Positions 12,553-23,338 of a stretch of 64,000 nucleotides of DNA are shown here, piece after piece. How positions within the stretch are numbered: the first letter of the stretch is position 1; the number at the start of each line of letters is the position of its first letter. The position numbers and the translations under genes are program-made. The DNA is taken from positions 1 through 64,000 of the forward strand of contig MVAQ01000108.1 of NCBI GenBank assembly GCA_014825775.1. The letters run 5' to 3'. This stretch comes from Krasilnikovozyma curviuscula. Lineage: Eukaryota; Basidiomycota; Tremellomycetes; Cystofilobasidiales; Mrakiaceae. The notes under the pieces were generated by a model that saw nothing but the letters and a program-made list of their open reading frames with translations, was not told the origin of the DNA and made no database searches.

Positions 12553-13615
12553 TCACACAAAGTCTTGAAACTGGTTCTTCCTCCAACTCTTGGGTACGAA
12601 ACACACATTCCTGAAGCTCTCCCTCTCAATCCAGCTAATCCAGTACTGATGGAGCTTTGGACCGACAACTTGAGGTGAACTAGAACCTACTCGAGACTGG
12701 ACTTGGCGAAGACCTTCCGGTGTGAAAGTTCCCTTCGAAAAAGTGACCAATTGAGAAAGCCAAGCTTGAGAGAGAAGTAACAGAAATAAGGACCATTGAC
12801 AGTACTGGATCAGCAAAAGAAGTAATCTTCACTAACTGATGAGGTGCAGATCACACACAGTCTAACAGAAAAAAAGATGATCTCAGTCTGCGAATCACCG
12901 GCGAATGGACGCTGCGGCAGATAGATTCCGAAAAAGTGACTGACAAGATCATTTCCAACAGCCCAAGGTCCGACGATGTGATCTTCAATGAATTTCAGGG
13001 TGGTAGGTACATGTACTTCCCATGCTGAGATTGATGATTTGAAGAAAATCGCTCGGTTCGCTTGCGCTTCAGACGCAGCTCTAAGAAGATTTGAAATCAG
13101 AGAAGAAATCATCAGCATCTACAAAAGGCGATGAGAAGAACCAAATAAAGGGGTTCACTCGTAAGCATCAAACAAAAACTTAGCAGCATCCAGCTTGACT
13201 TTCAACCATTCCATCCTCTTCCCGTTCCCTTCACTCCCCTCCTTCACCATCTTCACAGCCATATCCTTTTCGTAGCTCTCCGTCTCTCTCTTTAACCTCA
13301 TATAACGCTTCCTTACCCAGTCACCAGCAGAAGACATGTACTTCTGGTTGAGTTCGTGTCCATTTTTCGCAGACACGAAGAGAAAGTTGGGGTCAACGTT
13401 GGCTTGATGGGCTTGGGAGATCAGAGATTCTGAGAGATGATGCAGGTGTGGAGGTGCTATAAGAGATGGTCTTGTGTGGGGTTGAGCGTTTGAAGACGAC
13501 GCTAACGTGCCAGAGACAGCCGATAGTGGAGGCATCGAGCAGATGTACGCTGTAATTTCCTAAATAAAAGGTCGAAGTAAGAGACCTTGTGAGTTGACAA
13601 GAACAGTAAAGAAGC

Positions 13616-13653
<38 letters not shown>

Positions 13654-14456
13654 GAACGTACAGTGATGTCTCGATAACTGCGGTAGATCACATCCTCCGA
13701 TGGTGACTGAGCGGGCTTTGACGACACGGGAACCTGGAACGAATGGGGTTGGATGTACAGGTCAATTCTCTAGGAGCAGCTTCTTTACAACAGCACCATA
13801 CTTACTAGAAGAGTAGGTATAGTGCCTGCAAGTGTTGTTGTCATTGTCAGCAAAGATTGCCATAAATCAATGTCAAATAACCAACAAACGATGGTGATCT
13901 GCGGCGCGACGTACCCAGCGAATTGATGCTGAGAAACTGTCTAGAAAAGTTCTTTCCCATTGAAATATCAATTTCTCTCAGATCATAGTCTACATAGGGA
14001 GTGAAACCTCTCTCGCAGAGACACAGCAGAGGGACAGTCGACCCTAACCATAAATTAGTGAGGAAAGAGCGGAGACACGTCAAATTCTGGGGTTTTCACT
14101 GCCTGTCAAGAAAGCTACCCAGTACTCACAGGCACTTGTTGAGCTCCTGAAAACACACAGAGAGAGTGACATGGAGAACGCCAGCAGTTTTTAAGTATCA
14201 GCTAGGGGAAACACCCGGAAGCGATAGGGTTCTATTAGGCGACTAACCAGAACAAAATGGGTAGAGGTGCCCTTTGGCTACTGAAGGTGTTGAGTGGGTT
14301 CCGTCTCCCACGGAAGGGTGAGAGTTGGGTTGAGGGGGACACAGGGAAGGGCGGCGGAGGGGCGTCGGTCGTGGTTGGTGTTTCCAATGACGGGAGCCCG
14401 ACTTTTGGTGATGATGTCGGCAGCGGAGATAGAGGGCCAGGGGGGTTCAGTTCCAT
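12553..14456 (-). CDS. Glutathione S-transferase-like protein (possibly frame-broken)
   Basis: Two-domain GST. The N-terminus from MELNPP is a Pro-rich 50-residue extension. The thioredoxin-fold domain then reads PILFWSSTSAWSTVPLL, DLREIDISMGKNFSRQFLSI and GTIPTLL (cis-Pro loop), each joined by phase-correct splices, followed by VIYRSYRDITEITAYI. The all-helical C-domain includes KFLFDAYEAASEAQANRAIF, LPQRPFAGDSQ and TVCDLHLITWLSQLV. Between GDSQ and TVCDLHL a 26-bp segment flanked by CAGTCT repeats breaks the frame, and no GT..AG intron of normal size repairs it. Either a non-canonical removal occurs or the allele is damaged. An intron near 13660 carries a (CT)16 tract on the coding strand. 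GSTs conjugate glutathione to electrophiles; next to the reductase this may be detoxification or a tailoring step. Confidence 0.75.
13619..13650. repeat. (AG)16 microsatellite
   Basis: Sixteen perfect AG dinucleotides on the plus strand, (CT)16 on the coding strand of the GST gene, lying just inside an intron after its donor. Confidence 0.95.
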
Positions 14457-16832
14457 GCGGTCGACATAAGGATCACTGTGTAGGGTATGCACAAGTTTTC
14501 TTCTAAATGGTTTTCTGAGGTTTGTGATAGAGAAAAAGGAGTAGAACGGAGTTCTGCAAAAAAAAAAATTGGACCGCGTGAAATCCCAGGTTGTTGGTGC
14601 ACGAGGCAGATCCGTTGAGAGAGCACCCACAAGGTTAGAGGTTCATTACATAGAAGGGACTGCGCTTTTTCCCAACACGGAAAAGAAGCCTGTCATCACC
14701 GTGTGGGTGCCTTGCAAATGGGCCGACCGGCTTGATTACCAAAAGAACGCGTGTCATTGTCTCGCCTGCTTGATTTTACTCTATTCTCCTATTGTCCGCG
14801 AGAAAAAGACTGCCGCTTCCTTCACAGGCGTTTGATTTCTAGAAAAAAAATCTAGAAAAAAAATAAGAGGTATGGAGGAGATTCTGTTCAACCTGTAGAA
14901 CCGCCTTTCTTCTGGCTAGTGACACCAACCCTGTTGAGAAATCGTTGCTCCACTCAGAGCAACATCTTGGCTCAGTTCGCATTTCCTAGTTTGGAGTCCC
15001 AGAAGGTTTCATCCTGTTCATTAAATGCCAAGGCAATCGTGGTACGCCGATTGCAAGAAGCAGGCGGGAGTGACAAGCCGCAAGTTTTCTTCTATCCGCA
15101 AGCAGATGTTGATCGATGTGGAAACTCGTTATCGCCGACCACGAGGACTCTGCTTGATCATTGACATTTTGTTATTGACTCCTCACCTTGTAGTGTTCTG
15201 TCAACTATCAGCAGCTTTTAAAGGCTACCCACGGCGTGAATGGAACAAATTCCTTTTGCTCGTCACCTTAGATGAACGACATAGGTCTCCATTGCTCTTC
15301 AATACAGAGATATGAGTACTCTGTATAACATGTCTATATCAATTTCCTTATTAGGGTATACAAGTTCTGCAGTAGTCTTCCTCCGCTCGCCTACTTTCCA
15401 TTCGCAGGTCTTCTTGAGAAGCCAACCACCGACAACGCATGCTTTTGAAAGGCTCTCATCACTCTAACTTTTCGACACCCATAAATCCAAATTCTCTGTT
15501 GCAGCAGCATTATACATTTCTCGGTGTTTCTTTATTACCTTGCCTTGCATCTTGCCCATGATGTAAAATGGTCATCGCGGAACTTTAACTTGGAAATGCC
15601 ACCATTCAATCATACATCTTCTTCCACGTCCTCACTCATCACCACGAGATTTTCATGAACTTACCAGGACCATCAGAACCTTACAATGCGTGTTGAAAGG
15701 TAGAAGAACTGAGCTACTCCAGAAGATTGCGGAGTTTAAACAGTGAATCGGCTCCAGCTAACCCTGAAGAAGCAGTTCATTGGCTCCTATCACCTTACTA
15801 GCGTGACTGTGGAAGCCAAAACGTTAAAAAGAAAATAAGAATTGGGTCTGAGATACAGAAGATGAGAGAGAATATTGCGTTTATGAGTTCGTGGTTGGGA
15901 GATTACTTGTGGTGACTTAGTGACCATCGCAATTGCTTCACCTGCGTACCCTCTGAATGCTCTCACTCTACTATTATCTTGAAGCCAGGGTAGACTACAT
16001 TGGATATTTCAAGTCAGAGGTGAGACTCTCGCTATCTTGCACTTGTCGTAAGCATCATCACTCTTTACAGCAGACCGTTGGTCCTGCAGCGATAGCTTCA
16101 AGTCACTCTCCACCTTCACTTATTTTTCCGAAATGAATTCATTGTCCATAAGTCAAGTTAAAGCAACAGAGGATAAATTGACGGTGACAAGAGTGGGAGG
16201 GGGTTAAAATTGATCTGGATGGGAAGAGGTGGCTGTTTTCTCGCAGTAACCAGATTTCTAGGACTCGTGTCCAGACCGCCATTTCAGACTTGTAACAGCT
16301 CTTTAAACGAAGCTGCCATTCTGCTGTAGCAACCGAGGTTGCGGAAGTCTCAGAAAATTTGGGTTGATTCCAATCCATTCCAGTAAGAAAAGATTCAGAA
16401 ACGGTCAATCACAAAGTTGTGATGGAAGAGCGCAACCACATACAGCATAGCTTCCTCATTCAACCAGTACCACCCAGATTGCTGTATCATGTCTAGCACA
16501 AGTTTCCTATTCAGCAAGCAACATGTCTCAAGAAAGAGTCCGGCCAATTGAATGGCGTTTCCGAACACGCCAAAATGTCCGGTTTCGGCGAGTCGACGCA
16601 GCTTTTTGTTTTTGATGTACTACCGCTAATGAATACAATTGACTTGTGAATATATCCCGTGTAACCCCAACGAGATTCCTTCCACTCCATTGCTTCCAAC
16701 CAGTTCGTAAAAAAGGTAGCTTCCCCTCAAAAGTAAACAGTTTCAGTGCTCGCCACCTCTTCGACCAGCCTAAAAAGGCGACTACCAAACTCTTGCGTCT
16801 CACTTTTCGTCGGTCAACTCTCTGTTCGAAGG
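14457..16832. other. Long intergenic region, no gene seen
   Basis: About 2.4 kb separates the GST gene (-) from the second fucosyltransferase-like gene (+), so both promoters lie here. Short frames at 14919-15315 and 16139-16408 have no recognisable motif or exon logic. A doubled TCTAGAAAAAAAA tract occurs near 14838-14862. No RNA gene or mobile element was recognised. Confidence 0.5.
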
Positions 16833-18559
16833 ATGCACGGTCTCCAAGGCAAAGGAGTAGGGGTGTCTACTCGGTCATCGAGGATAATAGGCCTCGTACT
16901 CGTCTTTACCGGCTTACTCGTCATCGATCTCTCGAGACGCCTGCTCTCTGAACGAGGGCCAGCTGAGTTCTATGGCCTCAATCGTCATGCTGATGGTCCA
17001 CCACCACCACAATCTCACCACAGTTCAGATCTTGAAGTAAACCATATGATGTCTCCAATGCAACAGTGTAAGAAGACGGTGGTTTATATTCTTGCTGGTT
17101 CGTAGGAAACAATTCAATACGTCCGCACGAAGCAACCTTTACTGATTATATCTTCCTTTCCAATTTTGTTTTAGGAAACGGTGGCTGGGCCTCGAGCTAT
17201 CTTTTTTTTGTGAGTCTCTCAATTAATAGGTGAGATAACTGTTCTGTGTCGCTAAATCGTTTCCTTTCTCTGCAGCTTCGAACGGCGTACTGGGCAGAAG
17301 CACACAACTACGAGTTTTTCTTAGAGTCCGATTTTGAATGGACATATATCAACATGGAATACGTTAGTGGTTCTTACTGATAGGAAGTGGCCTGCGTGTG
17401 CGTTATTGACCACTAGGCCGCCTTGGTGATCCAGTACTTGTCACCGCTGCCCCCATCTTGCTACCCCACCCAGGATTGGAGAACGAGAGAGCGACCTGAT
17501 GTCCAGGAAGGATGGGAGGCGTATGACCATATGAAGACGTATCGCTGGAAGTACGTAGAGACCATCGCTGGGCTTGGTTGCTAACTGTCGACGCTCGACT
17601 GATCTACTTCGTTGGTTCCTTCTTCTAGCCACCATTTCATCGAGGAATTCTATGCAAACTCTCTTCGGCCAAATATCACACTTCTGCCATCTCTACCACC
17701 GGCCGCAGACGCCAGCGCAGACGTTACCTACACTATCCTACCAGCATCGAAAACACTCCCTCCAGCGTATCATGCCGCATTCTTAGCCATGTCGAAACTG
17801 GCCCAGAAGTTCTGGAACCCAACACCAATAATTATGTCTCAAGTTGCACCTCTCATTCGGGAATACCGAATGAACGACCGGTTAGTGACCGCTTTCCACA
17901 ATCGAGAATGCTGAAACCGGCGCTGACTATCCCGTCACTGATCTTTTCCCAGACTTGTAATTGGAATGCACATGCGACTTGGGGACAAGATCTATGAGCA
18001 AGCTGTTATGTCAGAGATTTCTGGGATTAAGCTCAAATTCCGCCAAGGCGACATCCGTAGCTATGTCGAAGCGGCTAACAACATGCTCGACAAGCTGAAA
18101 CGTAACACGAACCACCGTCTTCTCGGTTACAAGCAGTCAAGCGAACTTCCACCGTTGCTTTTGTTGATGAGTGACCAAGTTGGCGTAGCGGCTGTCATGA
18201 GTGGCCTTGCTAAGTCATTCCAAGGTGAAATCATCCAGCTCCCCACACCACCAGCGAGCGCGTCGTCGAACGGGCGGGACGAGACGTCGTTCGACTCACT
18301 GCACTGGCGTGCTAAGATCGAGGCGACACAGGCGTTCGTCAGGGATCTCGAGATCATGAAGCAGTGTGACGCGTGGGTTGGGACAGGCTCCAGCAACGTC
18401 GGTAGGCTAACGGCGCTGCTGATGGGCAAAGATAAAGTCGAGAGTGGGAGGATCAGGAGTTTGGATACACCTTTGAGCTTTGGAAGTTGGTTTGAGAATT
18501 GGGAGGTGCCGCCGAAGAAGGGTGATGATGAGAACAGTGAGCCTTTCGACGAGGAGTGA
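16833..18559 (+). CDS. Alpha-1,6-fucosyltransferase-like paralogue
   Basis: Second copy of the FUT8/NodZ-like type II membrane enzyme. Six exons (16833-17097, 17175-17209, 17276-17362, 17417-17550, 17629-17880, 17953-18559) give 459 residues. The membrane anchor is IIGLVLVFTGLLVI. Shared blocks include KKTVVYILAGNGGWASSYLF, FFLESDFEWTYINMEY, SCYPTQDW, LVIGMHMRLGDKIYEQ and AWVGTGSSNVGRLTALLMGK. The first four introns lie at the same codons and phases as in the minus-strand copy; the fifth (after GACCG) is unique to this copy. The C-terminus ends in an acidic tail absent from the other copy. The two genes face away from each other across the GST gene, suggesting an inverted duplication. Donor and acceptor sugars are unproven. 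Confidence 0.85.
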
Positions 18560-18923
18560 AGCGGCCAATTGGAATCAGTTCTCATCTCCTTATTTAAATG
18601 TTGCTTGGTTGCTTGTATGGCATGTTGTATTGCTCGTTCTACCCTTTGTTTACAAGCCACTGTGTGCAATGGATACGTTGATAGCATGTTGCATTGCATG
18701 ACCAGAAGTGGCGGCTTGCATACTGTTGAATCAGATCAATATCAATCTGAAACCGATGATGTTCCGGCTTATTATAACACTTCCGCACACAAACTCTCTG
18801 AGAAAGGTTCCATGTCGACAGGAAATTGACCGACCATGTTTGATGTGACTCTCGGGTTCACCCTCGTCCGCCACCCTCTCGAAATTTTTACCAAATCCAT
18901 ATTCAACCAACAGTCACAGCTCG

Positions 18924-20437
18924 ATGGCCAGCCTTCAATCAGCAGCCAGCAAACTCAAGAGGAAAGTAACAGCAGAACAGGATGAAGTCGTGCTGGAAAC
19001 TGGGGAAGGCTCGTCGTCTGCGGGAAAAGTTTCAAAGAGAAGGAAGGATCGAGTGAGCAACAGCAACCAGCTTTCTCTCCACAGCTATGTAGTGACTCAT
19101 ATAACTTGTTTTAATAGGTCCTGATTCTCTCTTCACGTGGAGTGACGATGCGAATGCGACACCTTCAGACTGACTTAGCCCTCCTCCTCCCCCAATCCAA
19201 ACGAGACGCCAAACTCGACTCGAAGTCGTCCCTTCACCTCATCAATGAACTCGCAGACCTGCACTCGTGTAACAACACCCTATACTTTGAATCTCGTCGT
19301 CACCAAGATCTCTATATGTGGTTGTCCAAGACACCAAATGGTCCCAGTGTTAAGTTTGAGGTCAAGAACAGTCACACAATGGATGAGATCAAGATGAGTG
19401 GTAACTGCTTGAAAGGTAGTAGGGCTATTGTGACATTTGACGGTGGTTGGGATAAGGCTCCGGAATACAAGCTGATGAGGGAATTGTTGATGCAGGTAAG
19501 TTCCAATTGGCTTCGTCTCGCTCGGTTGAAACGTCACTGTTCTAGTGATGGAGTCACTAGTAGAAGGGCTCTTTCTCTTTGATAAGAGGCTGTATTGAAG
19601 TGACGAATACCGTCCCCATCACCTCAGAATTGGACGAGGTCGCCGTTCTAGTGACTACCATTCTTTCCATCCATCCTTCCAATTCAAACGCTCCTGCCAT
19701 GCCTGTTACTCATGAAAGTACTCTCCTCTATGATTTCGGAATACTGATCTATCCTTCGATTACCTCTTCCTAGACTTTTTCTACGGCGCCATCTTCGAGG
19801 AAGATCAAGCCGTTCATCGACCACATCATCACGTTCTCCCTCTTAGACGGTAAAGTTTGGTTTAGGAACTACCAAGTATGTAGATCCAGATTTAAGATTT
19901 CGAATACTATCTTACTGACCTTTTCCCGCTATTGAATGTCCTCTTTCTTGCCTCGAATCTCACTGCCACTCATAACTACTTCCAGATCATTCAAAAAGAC
20001 CCAACAACTGCAGCCACTAACGACAGGAAAGCTGCTCCGGAAATGACTCTCGTTGAGATTGGTCCCAGATTTGCCTTGACGCCTATCAAGATCTTCGAAG
20101 GTAGCTTCAGTGGTGCTACGGTCTGGAGTAATGACAGTACGTTTCACTTTCCTCTTAACGCAGATCCTTCTCGTTATCTAACATGAATCATTGTCTACTT
20201 TTTTCTTTTCTTTTTCTAAATTCAAATGCGACTCTTGCACCTCGTCCATCGTACCTCCCCCATCCTTCGATTCATCAAACAGAATTCATTACCCCGACTG
20301 CTCTTCGATCAGCCGCCAAGCGCACTGCGGGTACCAAATACAAAGACCGCAAGATCGACGAAGAGGACAAGAAGGCTCGTCGGGCTGGACAGAAAATCAA
20401 AGAAGACGAGCTGGAAGTTGGAAAGGTGTTCGCTTGA
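18924..20437 (+). CDS. BRX1: Ribosome biogenesis protein BRX1 (Brix domain)
   Basis: A nucleolar factor needed for 60S ribosomal subunit assembly. Five exons (18924-19052, 19118-19495, 19774-19875, 19986-20136, 20283-20437) join to 304 residues, about the usual BRX1 length. A basic N-terminus precedes the Brix domain, which opens at DRVLILSSRGVTMRMRHLQT, includes LHLINELADLHSCNNTLYFE, and continues through MDEIKMSGNCLKGSRAIVTF, KPFIDHIITFSLLDGKVWFR and LVEIGPRFALTPIKIFEGSF. The C-terminal tail FITPTALRSAAKRTAGTKYK is typical of BRX1. The last acceptor (aaacag at about 20282) is the least certain. This is a conserved housekeeping gene. Confidence 0.93.
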
Positions 20438-20613
20438 GCTGGAGCTTGCTCGTTCTGAACTTATTGTTGTGTAATCGTTGGATAAATGTAGTCCTGCCAT
20501 GGTGCGCATCCGAGGCAGAACCTAAGAAACAGGCGCTGCGCAAATTTACAGAGGCGCATTTAAGAATCTAGAACCGATGACCTAACAGCAGCATTCTTCG
20601 ATAGCACAGCAGC

Positions 20614-21000
20614 CTATAATTGTTTGATCATGAACAATTTGCCAGTCAGAATACCATAAATGCCGAAGACTAGTTGCGCGCCACTGAGTGGCAGAATAAC
20701 AAGGAGCTCACAGCACAGGCACGCGAAGAAGTCGAAGCAACATCCACCACCCCTGATTCTCATGGCATATGTGTCTTTTTTACATTGATCCGAGCTATTC
20801 AGAAGATTTTCTGGTATCGGTGCCTACGCAAGATTGAAAACAAGCAACGAAGTGAGGCTGTGAAGTGAAATTTTCGAGTTCAGAGTTAAGGGACCTACCA
20901 TCATCTTGGTTGCTACAGGTTGACGCTGTTGGGAGTTTGTTTCTGGTGAGGAATTGTTGGCCTCGATATCTGGAAGGTAGGTTGTAGTGACTTCAGACAT
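20614..21000 (-). CDS. Small cysteine-rich membrane (CYSTM-like) protein
   Basis: Two exons (21000-20899 and 20823-20614) joined in phase at ATGATG|GTAGGT and TTGCGTAG|GCACCG give 103 residues. The N-terminal half is polar and Q/N/T-rich (MSEVTTTYLPDIEANN). The C-terminal half has MRIRGGG followed by a dense Cys/hydrophobic block (CCFDFFACLCC, residues 62-72) and a hydrophobic tail. Polar Q-rich head plus RxRGG plus Cys-rich membrane segment is the layout of CYSTM-type stress-linked membrane proteins of fungi. Membrane location and stress role are inferred from that resemblance. Both exons are short and the gene is easily missed. It lies tail-to-tail with BRX1, 176 bp away. A further 3' intron cannot be excluded, since many such proteins end in a longer Cys run. 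Confidence 0.55.
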
Positions 21001-21352
21001 GCTTGCGATGACGGTGTACAGGTTTAAACTGATGATGTTTGAGAATCGGAAACCTGCTTGCGAGCAACGCTTTCACACTTTATAGGCTTCAGCTAGACTA
21101 CTCGCTTGCACGGTCGTGTACAGGTTTCTCGATATCACAGTGGACAGGACAGATGGGGACCGGCAGGTATTTTTAGGGCGCTTGCGTCAATTTCGACTGC
21201 GCGCCAAGGGTTGACAGCAGAGCCTTACGGTTTAGTAAACAACTTTCGCCGCATGCAGTGAGATGATGACATTTTTGCATGATAAAGATATACAACATTT
21301 TTCGCTGTATCTTATACTGATACCTATCGGTCTCTAACAACAAGCAATACTC
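21001..21352. other. Intergenic, promoter of the small CYSTM-like gene
   Basis: A 352-bp gap holding the upstream region of the cysteine-rich gene and the 3' flank of the hydrolase gene. No coding frame or repeat was recognised. Confidence 0.45.
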
Positions 21353-22962
21353 TCACATGTCCGGCTTCCTCTCTATCTCAACCACAACCTTCACTTTCGT
21401 GAACATATCCAAACATCTCTCTTCCTCCACTAGCAGATTGTTCTTTATGAACTCGACCGGCCGCGAGCGGTATTCGTCTTTGCTGACCGTCAGCATCGCT
21501 TCTGACCAGGGGTTTGGCAGTTCATTGTAATTCGGTGGGAAAGGTGGAGGTGAACCGATATGTGAGATTAGAAGTTCATTGAACTCCTCCGGATGTGTAA
21601 CGGAACAGTGCTGGAAGCAGATACAACCCGAACTTGTCAACCTTCCCGGGAAGCATACAAGATAACGGCGGGTAAGAAAATAACGTACATGTGGTGCACC
21701 TGGAATCGACCTAGACTTTATCTTCGCATCACACTTTTCATTCTGCTCTCCAAGGTACCTACTCAAAGACTCAGCTGTAGTTACAGCGTCTAATTCTCCC
21801 CGAATGATCATGATGGGAACCTTCAGGTGTCCAAGAGATTGGTTGTTGTTGTCGTCCGCCAAGAAAGCGATGTTTGAGCGGAAATACACCTCTTTCTGTG
21901 TTAATTAAAGACCCATTCTAGATTTGTTCACAGGTGGGTTTCAAAGGAAGGAGTTTGAAGGGCTCACATTCATTTCTTTCAATATCTTCACGCTAGACCG
22001 GCGACACAGCGTTCCAACAAATACAGCGAAGGGGTCATCGTAATAATCATCACCAAAGTAGAGCTTCATTAAAGCGTCTGATGCTTGGTATGATTCCCTC
22101 GTTGGCTTCCCAGTGCTGTTTGCTTCAGCAAGAATTTCTAGTATCTGGACGAAGCCGTCGTCCGTGTCGCAGCTCTGATTAAAATGCAGTAACGTTAGTC
22201 TATAAATATAGGGAAAAGGAAAAACAAAACTCGCCATGTTATCCTTGATGTACATAGCTTCCATTGTGAGAGACAAGATGCTTTCAGGATAGTTCTTCAC
22301 CCACTCGACGACGGCAGCGCTCGTAGAACCCACTGCTACTACATGAGCCTTCTTGATTCCAAGTTGATCATGAACTGGTGTTCCAACCTTCCCACCGGTA
22401 TCCACTGTGTAGCCTTCAGGCACGTATAATCTATTTGAAAACGCGCACGGAGAAGGTTAGTAACTTTAAAGCCACGGGAACGAAACAGAAGGCAAACACA
22501 GGTCCTTACGACGAGTTCCCATGTCCTATCAAATCCACAAGGACACTGTGTGTACATCAAACATAAGCTGCTTGATCTGTTCTGAACGACTGAGCGGCTG
22601 CAAAACTGCCTCCGCACCAGCCAGGGATCTCACTCACTTATTGAAGCCTCTGATCTTGCCTCTCATGTTCGAAGCCCAGAACCCTGTAGCAAAGGAAATA
22701 CATTTGCAGTAATTTTGTGTGTATAAGAGTGGTCAATGAGGAAGTAAAATAACGTCATAATAAAAAGTCCTCAAAATATTGAAAACAGTATTTCAGTGGA
22801 CTTACAGCTGGCAGACAAAGCACTGTGAAACCAGAAGATAGTTGGTATATCAGGTTTAATGGCGTCTGCATCGTTCGAATCTGGTGTGACTATCTGAGCC
22901 CAAACATAGATGGGTAGTGACTGCTCGCCATTGGGGATTGAGAGATAGATTTTGTGAGGCAT
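21353..22962 (-). CDS. Alpha/beta-hydrolase family protein, copy A
   Basis: Alpha/beta-hydrolase fold protein starting at MPHKIYLSIPNG, with about six exons. Early strands read IPTIFWFHSALSAS, then VLVDLIGHGNSS (the GHGxS block), a strand and elbow HVVAVGSTSAAVVEW, NYPESILSLTME, a helical cap, KVPIMIIRGELDAVT (acid-loop Asp) and IPGAPH (catalytic His before an intron), followed by HPEEFNELLISHI. The nucleophile elbow lacks a clean GxSxG: it reads VGSTSA, so activity is uncertain. Resemblance to acyltransferase/esterase members (EWxxxYPE after the elbow) is only suggestive. No signal peptide is seen. It is a tandem paralogue of the next gene on the right, about 375 bp away. Substrate unknown. 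Confidence 0.75.
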
Positions 22963-23338
22963 GTCGCCTTTTCCCAGTGGAACGGCTGTAGCTGTTGAGA
23001 TCCAGCTCGTCTAACTACAACTTCGATATTGATAGCAGTCGTGGGCCTGTGAGATCTTGGCAAGAATTTAATGTTTCCTAGTATTAAGGAAGGAGAGAGA
23101 CGAAGCGGTGGCGCACTTGTTTCGGATAGCGAGTTCTATTTTGCAAAGAATTCAGCTGTAGGAAGCTCTTGACGATAAAGAAACAGATGGTCACGATGAG
23201 AAGAGTTGATAGGAGGGCTGTTCAACCGAAATGTGCGCGCAAGGGGCATCTTAATAGGGACCCCAAACTTCGCTTTTCAATCTACCACGGACTGTGGAAC
23301 CGATTCAACGATGTGTCATCCAAAACTCATTTGTATTT
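22963..23338. other. Intergenic between tandem hydrolases
   Basis: A 376-bp spacer containing the promoter of copy A. No gene or repeat recognised. Confidence 0.45.
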
